Counted from the stretch's first letter, positions 1 to 6,203 are shown. The stretch is DNA of 13,522 nt from an uncultured Bacteroidales bacterium (GCA_900545245.1 UQYV01000055.1:1-13522); one strand, 5' to 3'. The notes: generated from the sequence alone by a model not told the origin. Numbers and translations: made by a program.

Positions 1-35
1 ACAATTATGTTCAACCGCAGGTCTTCGCTTTTCAT
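1..35 (-). CDS. Start of a further late gene, cut by the window edge
   Basis: An ATG at 35..33 opens a frame of eleven complete codons (MKSEDLRLNII) with no stop before the window ends. It lies just after the terminator-like stem-loop of the membrane-protein genes and in the same direction as all other genes. Its start codon touches the right arm of a perfect inverted repeat. The position, after tail-completion-type genes and cargo, and the short hydrophilic N-terminus would suit a tail tape measure or another tail gene, but eleven codons cannot establish this. What is seen is only an open frame with a good start context; the function is a guess. Confidence 0.4.
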   Translation of the reverse strand, partial: MKSEDLRLNII

Positions 36-60
36 TTTGTGTCAATTTTATGACACAAAA
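35..60 (-). promoter_or_regulatory. Perfect 10-base inverted repeat touching a start codon
   Basis: The arms TTTTGTGTCA (35..44) and TGACACAAAA (51..60) are exact reverse complements separated by 6 bases. On the minus strand the last base of the second arm is the A of the ATG at 35..33. As RNA this would fold into a hairpin over the initiation region of the next gene; as DNA it could be an operator. The dyad is seen directly, its role is inferred. Confidence 0.5.
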
Positions 61-80
61 ATAGCTGCCCGCAGGCAGCT
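57..80 (-). terminator. Probable intrinsic terminator after the second membrane-protein gene
   Basis: On the minus strand AGCTGCC (80..74) and GGCAGCT (69..63) form a 7-base-pair GC-rich stem with a TGCG loop. It is followed by an A and five T residues (61..57). The stem starts 22 bases after the stop of the preceding gene. The stem is short and the T-run interrupted at its first base, so strength is uncertain. Confidence 0.5.
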
Positions 81-92
81 ATGAAAGGACAC
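64..92. repeat. 29-base direct repeat, copy 1 (with stem-loop)
   Basis: This 29-base stretch is identical to 469..497 in the same orientation. It contains the stem-loop arms GCTGCC and GGCAGC plus the adjoining ATGAAAGGACAC. It lies just 3' of the membrane-protein gene that ends at 102. Confidence 0.85.
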
Positions 93-101
93 GGATTTAC
101 G

Positions 102-419
102 CTAATTTAGGCAATTCGTCAATACAGACCAGAACCACCAAGAACATAAGGCTCCAATAAGAATGCAGAGGGCGGCTATGCCAATTCTGATAAGTACAGG
201 ATGCTCTTCTTCCCCGAAAATTTGTGGATCAGATGGGTCTCTAATCGATTTTACTATAAGCACCCCCAATGTCCATAGACAAAAGAACGCGATGATCAAT
301 GGTGGAATCATTAAAATCGCGGGAATACCGAACAGGATTATAAGGATAATCCCCACGACAAACAGAAGCACTTTCCCACTTCCCTTAATCAATCCACAAT
401 ATATATCATAAACGGACAT
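102..419 (-). CDS. Small multi-spanning membrane protein (105 aa), function unknown
   Basis: I chose the ATG at 419; the frame can be extended two codons to a TTG at 425, which is less likely. The protein is strongly hydrophobic. Residues 17-57 form one or two membrane segments (VLLFVVGIILIILFG then ILMIPPLIIAFFCLW), followed by a polar stretch at about 58-76 rich in D, E and P, and another hydrophobic segment at about 77-100 with a WWFW cluster. No catalytic motif is visible. It is the last gene of the cargo stretch, preceded by the 13-base repeat and followed by the 29-base repeat with a terminator-like stem-loop. Bases are noticeably richer in A and T than in the structural genes, which suits acquired DNA. 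Possible roles are superinfection exclusion, a membrane-acting toxin or a holin-like protein; none is shown. The small size and the absence of family recognition limit certainty. Confidence 0.6.
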   Translation of the reverse strand: MSVYDIYCGLIKGSGKVLLFVVGIILIILFGIPAILMIPPLIIAFFCLWTLGVLIVKSIRDPSDPQIFGEEEHPVLIRIGIAALCILIGALCSWWFWSVLTNCLN

Positions 420-447
420 ACTCAATCATTCTTAAAGTTTGACTAGT

Positions 448-460
448 AAAAATCACTCCT
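448..460. repeat. 13-base direct repeat before membrane gene, copy 1
   Basis: The plus-strand sequence AAAAATCACTCCT here is identical to 756..768. Read on the minus strand it is AGGAGTGATTTTT, about 28 bases before the ATG at 419. It includes an AGGAG core, but that is too far from the start codon to act as an ordinary ribosome binding site. Confidence 0.7.
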
Positions 461-468
461 ATAACAAC

Positions 469-497
469 GCTGCCCGCAGGCAGCTATGAAAGGACAC
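469..497. repeat. 29-base direct repeat, copy 2 (with stem-loop)
   Basis: Identical over 29 bases to 64..92. It begins at the last base of the TAG stop codon of the gene ending at 497 and carries the same GCTGCC/GGCAGC stem. After the stem the minus strand reads GTTGTTAT, without a clean T-run, so this copy should be a weaker terminator than the first and may allow read-through into the next gene. Confidence 0.85.
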
Positions 498-730
498 TAA
501 ATGTCGTGTTTCCAAGGTTCTTTTTCTCGCTCTTTCTTCCGTTTGTCAAGAAAAATCATAATTGGAATAAATATAACAACCGCTACGCCAATTATTATCC
601 AATCTGTTCCAGAAAATGAGCAGAAAGAATTGAACAACATTATAAGCACCCCAAAACTACCAAACAAAATTACTGCACTCAATGCGCAGGCGCCCGATAA
701 TTGAAATATTGATTTTATGAAGTCGAACAT
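497..730 (-). CDS. Small two-segment membrane protein (77 aa), function unknown
   Basis: The ORF starts at an ATG at 730 and ends with TAG at 497. Two membrane segments are evident, at about residues 11-33 (ACALSAVILFGSFGVLIML) and 44-61 (WIIIGVAVVIFIPIMIFL). A highly charged C-terminal tail follows (DKRKKEREKEPWK), which by the positive-inside rule should face the cytoplasm. Size, two segments and charged tail resemble class II holins, but no endolysin gene is in view, so an exclusion or toxin-like role is equally possible. The gene lies between the 13-base repeat (756..768) and the 29-base repeat (469..497), the same arrangement as the neighbouring membrane gene, although the two proteins do not look alike in sequence. 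AAGGAG at about 15 bases before the start may serve as a ribosome binding site. Confidence 0.55.
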   Translation of the reverse strand: MFDFIKSIFQLSGACALSAVILFGSFGVLIMLFNSFCSFSGTDWIIIGVAVVIFIPIMIFLDKRKKEREKEPWKHDI

Positions 731-755
731 AGTGGTACTTTTTTATTCTCCTTGC

Positions 756-768
756 AAAAATCACTCCT
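756..768. repeat. 13-base direct repeat before membrane gene, copy 2
   Basis: Identical to 448..460. On the minus strand it lies 26 bases before the ATG at 730. Its GAGTGA also supplies the stop codon of the short open stretch at 761..838. Confidence 0.7.
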
Positions 769-838
769 CGCAGAAAATTATCTTGTGTTCGAGGTCTTTG
801 TGAAGAATATAGGACAATGCCTCGTCGAGGTCACACTC
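761..838 (-). other. Short protein-like open stretch after the toxin gene, possible gene remnant
   Basis: Twenty-five codons read from just inside the toxin stop codon to a TGA at 763..761, in the frame shifted by one from the toxin. The translation (beginning ECDLDEALSYILHKD, ending FCEE) has the balanced composition of a real helical protein. There is no ATG; the only candidate start is a TTG at 817..815, giving 18 residues. It may be the tail of a degraded gene, a tiny coupled gene, or chance. Confidence 0.2.
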
Positions 839-1286
839 AAATCGAGAAGCGGGCGAGGCTGGCGGCGGTCACGAGCGGACTTTCGCGGAGGGTGCCGGCG
901 ATGAGTTCAACGTCGTCATGTGAAATGATGCCCTTGAACTCCCATTTGGCAAAGGTTTCGGCGCGGACAACTATAAGCTTTGAACAGTCCACGAAAGAAT
1001 TGTGATCAAGGAACGGATAGGCTGATTTCTTGATAGGCATCTGCAAGTCCTGAAGGGCAACCGGGATACGGTCGTTGATTCTCGAATTGATTACCACACC
1101 GCCATAGATATTGCCCTCGACGTCAAAGCCCAATATTACGAAAAATTTATTTCGGGAGTCATCCCCTGCTTTTGGTGTTATACCGTTCTCCGGCAAGAGT
1201 CTGATTCTCCACACGTCACCAACGGAGACCGTCGAATGCGTCAGAGAATTGAGGACATCAGAGGAAAGAAAATCCGAAAGGTTCAT
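837..1286 (-). CDS. Putative toxin of a Panacea-type toxin-antitoxin pair (MazF/PemK-like fold)
   Basis: I chose the ATG at 1286, which overlaps the antitoxin stop as ATGA and gives 149 residues; an upstream ATG at 1295 would add three. After a short N-terminal helix the protein shows a likely SH3-like barrel: VGDVWRIRLLPE at 22-33, a lysine- and arginine-bearing loop before the strand FFVILGF at 48-54, then YGGVVINSRIN at 61-71, and DCSKLIVVRAETF at 100-112. This order (GD-W start, central hydrophobic strand, late conserved strand) recalls MazF/PemK endoribonucleases. The C-terminus (HDDVELIAGTL) is helical. Panacea antitoxins are known to pair with many unrelated toxins, including MazF-like ones, and the coupled gene is the obvious partner. 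The assignment is by pattern only; a related non-toxic barrel protein remains possible. Confidence 0.5.
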   Translation of the reverse strand: MNLSDFLSSDVLNSLTHSTVSVGDVWRIRLLPENGITPKAGDDSRNKFFVILGFDVEGNIYGGVVINSRINDRIPVALQDLQMPIKKSAYPFLDHNSFVDCSKLIVVRAETFAKWEFKGIISHDDVELIAGTLRESPLVTAASLARFSI

Positions 1287-1843
1287 CGGGCACAAGCGCT
1301 TTGAAGTTCAAGGCTGTCCTTCAGATAGGCGATGGTGCTTTTGTCGGCGTCGGCGGCTTTGGCCATAAGCACCGGATCCATATACTTCCGTCCTGAATGC
1401 TTGCTGTAGTAGGCCTTATTCCATGCGCTATCGTGCGATTTGTCCTTGAGTTCCGCAAAGGAAAGGGACGAGTTTTCGGCAATCGAACGGTCAAGTTCCT
1501 CAATCTCGGACTTTGACAGATAGTTCATGTCGGGGTCGCGGCGTGCAGTGAGAATGTAGGCTGCATCGTCACTTCCGTTCTGCACCCCTTCCTTCAGAAG
1601 ATTCTGGAGCCCTGGGCACTCGCGACGGCCGTGACCACGCAAAGCATCGTACAGGAATGTAGGCACAGGACCGTTTTCCAATGCACAGAACCGGTCGGGA
1701 ATCATGCTGCTTCCCCATTTCGCAAGATGGTTCTTTTCTGCGAAATAGAGAATCTTGAACACCTGATAGTATCCGATGCCCCCGGTTCTCTTGAGAATGT
1801 AAAGAACCGCCTCCAATAAAGATTTCTGTTCAAATGCGTCCAT
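1283..1843 (-). CDS. panA: Panacea-domain antitoxin (PanA/SocA-like, DUF4065)
   Basis: The 186-residue protein carries the hallmarks of the Panacea (DUF4065, SocA-like) family: an N-terminal helix pair with the motif KILYFAEKNHL at 30-40, then DRFCALENGPVPTFLYDAL at about 50-68, whose GPVP-x3-YD core is typical, and a later KDKSHDSAWNKAY at 133-145 with the conserved H and W. Members neutralise small protein toxins by direct binding and are often found in prophages next to their toxin. Here the stop codon TGA overlaps the ATG of the next gene, which fits a translationally coupled toxin-antitoxin operon with the antitoxin first. The gene has its own promoter-like box and an AT-rich leader, and is separated by 71 bases from the phage tail genes. 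Family assignment is secure from motifs; its role as antitoxin of the downstream gene is inferred from context. Some SocA-like proteins instead act as proteolytic adaptors. Confidence 0.85.
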   Translation of the reverse strand: MDAFEQKSLLEAVLYILKRTGGIGYYQVFKILYFAEKNHLAKWGSSMIPDRFCALENGPVPTFLYDALRGHGRRECPGLQNLLKEGVQNGSDDAAYILTARRDPDMNYLSKSEIEELDRSIAENSSLSFAELKDKSHDSAWNKAYYSKHSGRKYMDPVLMAKAADADKSTIAYLKDSLELQSACAR

Positions 1844-1863
1844 AAACGTTTCCTAATGTTCCG

Positions 1864-1871
1864 CAAAGATA
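1864..1871 (-). promoter_or_regulatory. Bacteroidetes -7 promoter box for the toxin-antitoxin operon
   Basis: On the minus strand TATCTTTG (1871..1864) matches the consensus TAnnTTTG exactly. It lies 20 bases before the panA ATG, so transcription would start near 1860 with a leader of about 17 bases. No TTTG occurs at the -33 position; the stretch there (1880-1905) is almost pure A and T. It gives the cargo genes a transcript independent of the late operon. Confidence 0.6.
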
Positions 1872-1914
1872 GCAACAAAAATTTATTTATTTATATATTT
1901 ATTAACACTTTGCG

Positions 1915-2286
1915 TCAGATAGATTCATTTTCAATCTGTTGGCGTATGGCAGCGGCGACCTCGTCGGTGAACTCGTACATCAGGCGTTCGGCGATGCGGG
2001 AGTAGGCGCCGAAGACATAGCGGTTGTGGATTCTGCGGCGACGGGAAACCACCTTGGAGCCGTAGCGGAGACGGCGGAGGTCGAGGAAGCGCTCGTAGGC
2101 GACGTGCTGGAATGTCATCTTGCCGTCAAACGAGTCGGAGCCGGAAGAGACTGAGACCGAGCGGGACTTCTCCAAGGTTCCGGTGCGCGTTTCAAGCTTG
2201 GAGAGTATGGCGGTGCCCTGACGGCGGAGCATCGATTCTCCCTCTTCTTCCAGGATGTTGCGTATGAATCGTGCCTTCACCGACAT
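1915..2286 (-). CDS. Probable head-tail or tail completion protein (123 aa)
   Basis: A small basic protein that starts five bases after the preceding stop. An N-terminal helical half (residues 1-35) is followed by a serine-rich stretch SVSVSSGSDSFDGKMTFQH at about 43-61, likely beta strands, then an arginine-rich segment VSRRRRIHNR at 80-89 and a C-terminal helix. The layout of helix, strand pair, then HNRYVFGAY recalls HK97 gp10-like tail completion or neck proteins, which sit at the head-tail junction and are encoded between portal and tail genes, as here. The similarity is by shape and position and not by a diagnostic motif. It is the last gene of the portal unit before the cargo stretch. 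Confidence 0.5.
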   Translation of the reverse strand: MSVKARFIRNILEEEGESMLRRQGTAILSKLETRTGTLEKSRSVSVSSGSDSFDGKMTFQHVAYERFLDLRRLRYGSKVVSRRRRIHNRYVFGAYSRIAERLMYEFTDEVAAAIRQQIENESI

Positions 2287-2291
2287 AGTTT

Positions 2292-2729
2292 CTACTCGAA
2301 TGAAAGTTCAACGCTATAACCGAGCCAGCCGCCGAAAATCGACGCTTCCGGGACAATCTCGACAGCCGCGAGCGACATTCCGGACAAAAGTCCGCAGGTG
2401 CCGGAGGTGGAATCGGCGGCCACCCGCTCGACAATCTGTGAGGCAATGTCGAGAAGTTCACCGTACTGCTTTCGCTCGCGCTCCGGAGTGCCTGCCGGGC
2501 CGAGCCCCTTGGCAACGACGAAGAACGCCGTCGAGAGTACGGAACTGTAGGAATCCGAGTCGCCCTGCTGACGGCATTCCGGACGCGCCGCAAGCACCTG
2601 GACGCCTGAAAGATGCTGGAGCTTCGAGGTGGCGTCCGACTGCGCTGTCGTCACAATGGGGCTGATGCCAGGAAGGGAAAAGCCCTCGATGTACTCTGTG
2701 AGGCTAATGAGTCTTTGAAATCGCTTCAT
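2292..2729 (-). CDS. Phage protein, possible neck or tail terminator component (145 aa)
   Basis: The reading frame starts at an ATG at 2729 inside the last 26 bases of the preceding gene and ends 5 bases before the next start, so it is embedded in the operon. No signal peptide or membrane segment is visible. The protein has an N-terminal extended region, a central helix pair (about 85-103, YGELLDIASQIVERVAAD) and a C-terminal strand ending GWLGYSVELSFE. Small tail terminator and neck proteins often end in such an aromatic beta strand. The gene position between connector and tail genes suits this, but I do not recognise the family and the assignment is inference. Confidence 0.45.
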   Translation of the reverse strand: MKRFQRLISLTEYIEGFSLPGISPIVTTAQSDATSKLQHLSGVQVLAARPECRQQGDSDSYSSVLSTAFFVVAKGLGPAGTPERERKQYGELLDIASQIVERVAADSTSGTCGLLSGMSLAAVEIVPEASIFGGWLGYSVELSFE

Positions 2730-3597
2730 ATCGTTTCTGTTCCTTGAAATTGTGCCACATTATGCCGAGAATGGAGAATAGCGGTTCTTCATCCACGCGC
2801 TCGATGTTGCCTATCGTCTGGTCCTTGGCAATCTGCACCACGAGGTCATTCCACCCGAAGCCGTATCCTCCTTTCTCGTCCCCGTCGCCAGCAAACAGAC
2901 GGCTGAGCTCCACCGTCTCGCCGTTGATGACTATGTCCTGCGTCTGAAGAAACTTGAGGCAGGATGCGAACCAGAGTAATATGAGGTTTTTCTGCCATGG
3001 TTCAATCCGCGCCACAAGTATTGTTTCCCTCTCGATGTTCGAGGAATCTACCGCGATTACGCGCCGTCCGGCCCTATTCGGCTGCGAGCATCGCCGTCTG
3101 TAGAGAAAGACAATGCACTCGTCAAGGTCGCCCACCCTGCCGGAATGCAGAAAGGCATTCATCGCCACGGCAGCGTGCCTGAACTCCCCGAAAGTGAGGT
3201 TCTGTAGCAAATCAGACGGGCCATAGAGCCGGAAACGTCCGCTCTTCACCATAGGCAGCGGGTTTGTCACGGAGTCGAAGGTCAGCCGGCACTGGAGCGT
3301 CTCCGGCTCCACGTCGAGAAGGAATCCTAAACATCTGTCACAAAGCATCGCAAGATTTTCGTCAAGCCGTGTCGTCTCATCGCCCGCAAGGCTCTCCACA
3401 AGCGCCGTCCTCAGTGAAAAGCGCAGCCCCAGAAGATGACAGAGCACTCTGACGTTGAACTCCAGCGGAGAACCACCGCGCAGGATGCACTCGCCATAAG
3501 TCCGGAACACAAACTGCACCTGTTCTGGAGTCATCTCATCCCAGGACGAGGGCAACGAAACACGTTCCCCAGTCTCATATATCCCAATCTCCGTCAT
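2704..3597 (-). CDS. Conserved-looking phage protein of the connector/tail region (297 aa), unknown function
   Basis: The ATG at 3597 overlaps the preceding stop as ATGA, a strong start choice. Near the N-terminus SLPSSWDEMTPEQVQFVFR (about 14-32) looks like the opening of phage proteins in which a short strand and a W-D-E-x-T-P-E-Q turn lead into a helix. The middle (about 100-220) is mostly helical with a basic patch FLYRRRCSQPNRAGRR. The C-terminus (YGFGWNDLVVQIAKD, then EEPLFSILGIMWHNF) resembles the helical part of some tail assembly chaperones. There is no enzyme motif. A structural adaptor or chaperone between portal and tail fits the neighbours; I cannot name a family. Confidence 0.5.
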   Translation of the reverse strand: MTEIGIYETGERVSLPSSWDEMTPEQVQFVFRTYGECILRGGSPLEFNVRVLCHLLGLRFSLRTALVESLAGDETTRLDENLAMLCDRCLGFLLDVEPETLQCRLTFDSVTNPLPMVKSGRFRLYGPSDLLQNLTFGEFRHAAVAMNAFLHSGRVGDLDECIVFLYRRRCSQPNRAGRRVIAVDSSNIERETILVARIEPWQKNLILLWFASCLKFLQTQDIVINGETVELSRLFAGDGDEKGGYGFGWNDLVVQIAKDQTIGNIERVDEEPLFSILGIMWHNFKEQKRYEAISKTH

Positions 3598-4520
3598 ACC
3601 ACCGTCGCAAATTTGTTCGCAGGGTCGTTCTTTGGCAGAAGTTCGGCTTCCCCGGACGCCCCGGCGAGTTTCTTGAGTTCGTCTTTCACCTGCGCAATCT
3701 GAGCATTGGTCTTGTCAATGAACCAATCGATTTCTTTCGTTTCCGCAGCACGGCTTTCCCTATTTCCTTGGTACGACGGGCTGAAACGCCTTGCAACGGA
3801 AAGAGGGAGGATGTCAAGAGACCACCTTCGAGCTGCTGTCACAAGAGCCGTGAGGACGGAAAGGAGCGCAGCCCTGCTACGAAGGCGCATCGCCGTTTCA
3901 TCAGACTCTGCCACCTCCGGATAGATGCGTTTCCAGACTTCTTCACCGACAAAAGGCTCCACGGCGTTCTCCTGCGCCTCGACGATGAGCGGGACAAAGA
4001 GGTGGAATGCGTAGCTGCTGCCGTCCACAGGGTAGAATCTCTCGAATTCATTGAGGTTTCTGACGATGCAGCGTCCGACAAGGTCGCGCACCGGTGAACT
4101 TAGCCAACTTGCCGTCTGCTTTTTCTCCAGAAAGCGGAAAAGAGAGTCAAGAGCCCTGTAGTAGCGGTCAAGCATAGCCCTGTCATCCCGGTCAATCGTC
4201 CACTCGAACGGCATCTTCTCATTGTCATCCATCTTCACCTTTCGCCCCGTTCCCTCGTGGCTCACGCCCGAAAGCTGAGCATAGCGTGCAATCGCCCGGA
4301 ACGCCACGGGAAGCCGCACCGCATCCACAAAATCGGGGTCTGTGCCGCCAAGATAGGCCTTTTCAGCGGCTTCAACCACCTCTGAGCCGACAACAGAGCC
4401 GAGTTCCTGCGCGGCGAAATCAATCTCGGTGCGTATGAGATAGAAGGGCGTGGATGCGAACCACTGACCCGTCAGGGAGTTCAGTTCCTCTGAACCATTC
4501 TGTACTTTGTCAAACAGCAT
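3594..4520 (-). CDS. Phage protein of the connector region (308 aa), perhaps DUF6712-like
   Basis: The gene begins two bases after the portal stop codon and ends with ATGA overlapping the next gene. The protein is soluble and mostly helical. Notable parts are a central stretch around residues 105-165 with WTIDRDDRAMLDRYYRALDS and a helix rich in arginine (MRLRSRAALLSVLTALVTAARRW, about 208-232), and a C-terminal helix (IDWFIDKTNAQIAQVKDELK) that may form a coiled coil. The size, position after the portal gene and general look recall a Bacteroidetes phage protein family annotated DUF6712, but this is from memory and not verified. A head-tail connector or adaptor role is inferred from position only. 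Confidence 0.5.
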   Translation of the reverse strand: MLFDKVQNGSEELNSLTGQWFASTPFYLIRTEIDFAAQELGSVVGSEVVEAAEKAYLGGTDPDFVDAVRLPVAFRAIARYAQLSGVSHEGTGRKVKMDDNEKMPFEWTIDRDDRAMLDRYYRALDSLFRFLEKKQTASWLSSPVRDLVGRCIVRNLNEFERFYPVDGSSYAFHLFVPLIVEAQENAVEPFVGEEVWKRIYPEVAESDETAMRLRSRAALLSVLTALVTAARRWSLDILPLSVARRFSPSYQGNRESRAAETKEIDWFIDKTNAQIAQVKDELKKLAGASGEAELLPKNDPANKFATVV

Positions 4521-4522
4521 AA

Positions 4523-5884
4523 CTATTGATTTTTAACTCGTTTGTCAGTCGGAACCGCCTCTTCCGCCTGAATCGTCTGGTGATAGAAAGCCAGCTTGAG
4601 GTTACGTCCCGGGAAATTGAAGGCGATGGCCTGGTTTATCGGTTCAAGAATGCAATTTGAGGCAATCTCCGTGTCTGAAAGAAGATAGAGTTTGAAGGCA
4701 TACAGCAACTCAGAACCCGAAGCCAGCTTGCCGTTCACCATCACGTTGCTCAAAGACGGATGCAGTCCCATTCCGGAGGTGATGGCCGATGCGGAAGCTT
4801 CTGAAATCTTGAGCTGCGAATCCACAAAATCCTTTATCTTCTGGTCAATCGCCTCAATCTTCCACGACACAGCCCCGCTGCCGTTCTCAGACGGAATATC
4901 CACCGTGTAGAAAAACTTTCCGGCGTTCTCCTTGCCCGAAAGCACCTCCGTAAGCTGCGTCAGGAGCTCCGAAGTGAGTCGACTTATTTCTTTTTCCACC
5001 CGTGCGTCATCCCAGTCCGGATGAATGTTCTTCAGAGTGTCGCGTTTGGTGTCCCAATACTCGTTAGGGGCGTGAATGTGGTACGCAAGATTTATCCCGT
5101 TGTCCGTCACATACTTAAAGATTGTCGGAATCTCCGAACCTCTGACAATCCAGCGGAGCGCTCCCCAATACTGTGGCACAGAGTAGAAGTCGCGTGCGAA
5201 TGAATATGTATGGTTATATGATGCCGAAGCGCCATATTTCCCTGGATTACGCCTGTCATAAACGGGATATACCCGCACCCCAGTCCTCACACAAGCATTC
5301 TCGAAATCTCCGACGATGATGTGGCGCACATCTCTGATGTCCCGGCTGTCCGTCCATTCGAGACGGGCGTTCTTCGCAGGGATGTGCTCAAGGCAGGAAA
5401 TCCTCGGATTGCGCCCGATGCGATGACCGCGTTCGAGATACTTCGCATCGAAGAATCCCTTCAGGTGCAGGTAGTCTGTCATGCAGCCCTTGATGTAGGA
5501 GACATAGTCCCAACTTTCCAGCCAGTCCATGATTTCCCTATCTTCCTTCCACTGCCGCTCAATCTTGCCGCCCTCGAAGGAAAGCTGTGAAAGATAGAGC
5601 CCTTGACCGAACAGGAGTCCCATCTGGCGTTCGAGTATGCCGGGACCGAGGTTGTTCGAGTCGAGGATGTCGCGCAGGCGCGTAGGCAGTTGGTTGTCGA
5701 TGCCGTAGGGTATCACCCTGTAGCCTTGAATCGTGTGCGGGAGATACTCCCAGTTGCGGTCCTGCGCCTGCCAGAACAGCGAGTCGAGGCTACTGTCCCT
5801 TCTGTTCGAGAGGGTGAAGCACCGCCCGTCCTCAAGGTGCAGCGCATAGGAATGGTCCGAAATCTTCTTAACCGTATTCTTCAT
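4523..5884 (-). CDS. Phage portal protein (453 aa)
   Basis: The portal forms the twelve-subunit ring at one capsid vertex through which DNA is packaged and the tail attaches. The ATG at 5884 overlaps the preceding stop as ATGA. Length and layout fit portals: an N-terminal part with a VIPYGIDNQLPTRLRDIL segment (57-74) and LERQMGLLFGQGLYL (84-98), typical of the stretch before the wing, a middle with strands (HIPAKNARLEW) and the segment RGSEIPTIFKYVTDNG, a long helical region before GKFFYTVDI, and a C-terminal helical stretch with IKISEASASAITSG-type sequence like the portal stem and crown (QLKISEASASAITSGMGL). It lies in the same gene cluster as terminase and capsid genes. No fusion or break is visible. 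The identification is from pattern recognition and context and is fairly sure. Confidence 0.8.
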   Translation of the reverse strand: MKNTVKKISDHSYALHLEDGRCFTLSNRRDSSLDSLFWQAQDRNWEYLPHTIQGYRVIPYGIDNQLPTRLRDILDSNNLGPGILERQMGLLFGQGLYLSQLSFEGGKIERQWKEDREIMDWLESWDYVSYIKGCMTDYLHLKGFFDAKYLERGHRIGRNPRISCLEHIPAKNARLEWTDSRDIRDVRHIIVGDFENACVRTGVRVYPVYDRRNPGKYGASASYNHTYSFARDFYSVPQYWGALRWIVRGSEIPTIFKYVTDNGINLAYHIHAPNEYWDTKRDTLKNIHPDWDDARVEKEISRLTSELLTQLTEVLSGKENAGKFFYTVDIPSENGSGAVSWKIEAIDQKIKDFVDSQLKISEASASAITSGMGLHPSLSNVMVNGKLASGSELLYAFKLYLLSDTEIASNCILEPINQAIAFNFPGRNLKLAFYHQTIQAEEAVPTDKRVKNQ

Positions 5885-6153
5885 CTCAATGTAACTTTTT
5901 CTCCGTTGAAGGTCATCAGAAGCGGCTGGTAGAAACGGCGGTTTTCCATCGTGTCGAGATTGATGTATGCCTCGACCATATCCGCGTGAAGGTGATGCTC
6001 CCTACATTCTCTTTTGCGGAGCCGAGCATGCGGAACATAGACAACGCCCTCGCTCGTTCCTGCCGAAAGATTGCAGGACATGAACGAGAAGCTAAAAGTC
6101 TTTCCCTCGGAAGAGAGGCGTCTCATTTTATCTATCGCTTCATAAACATCCAT
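5881..6153 (-). CDS. Small phage protein upstream of portal (90 aa), unknown function
   Basis: The first gene of the portal unit. It starts with MDVYEAIDKMRRLSSEGK, then a strand FSFSFMSCNLS (20-30), a basic middle (ARLRKRECREHHLHADM) and a C-terminal QPLLMTFNGEKVTL strand. The look of helix, strand, strand suggests a compact mixed alpha/beta domain. I associate similar short proteins with a position next to portal genes in Bacteroidetes phages, but know no function. Its ATG at 6153 lies only four bases after the promoter -7 box, so the mRNA should begin at or almost at the start codon; if transcription starts later, the next in-frame ATG is codon 10. Its stop overlaps the portal start, which suggests coupled translation. 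Confidence 0.65.
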   Translation of the reverse strand: MDVYEAIDKMRRLSSEGKTFSFSFMSCNLSAGTSEGVVYVPHARLRKRECREHHLHADMVEAYINLDTMENRRFYQPLLMTFNGEKVTLR

Positions 6154-6157
6154 AGTG

Positions 6158-6188
6158 CAAAACTACTCCCTCGCGCCCGTTCGTCAAA
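6158..6188 (-). promoter_or_regulatory. Near-consensus Bacteroidetes promoter for the portal unit, probably leaderless
   Basis: On the minus strand TTTG (6188..6185), a 19-base spacer and TAGTTTTG (6165..6158) match the Bacteroidetes -33/-7 pattern TTTG and TAnnTTTG. The box ends four bases before the ATG at 6153, so transcription should start at about 6154, within a base or two of the start codon. The arrangement is seen; that it works as a promoter is inferred from the consensus. Confidence 0.75.
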
Positions 6189-6203
6189 GGACACGAAATG
6201 AGA

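Noticed and set aside
35..60. The 10-6-10 dyad as a tyrosine recombinase core or attachment site
   Set aside because: The arm and spacer lengths would suit it, but no integrase gene and no second copy of the site are in the window, so a hairpin or operator is the simpler reading.
665..672. CAAAATTA, a minus-strand match to TAnnTTTG inside the 77-residue membrane gene
   Set aside because: It lies within coding sequence 240 bases before the next gene and has no convincing -33 box; probably chance in AT-rich DNA.
6186..6194. AAAGGACAC near the portal promoter, also found in both 29-base repeats
   Set aside because: A nine-base match is not rare in 13.5 kb on two strands, and the stem-loop part of the repeat is absent here.
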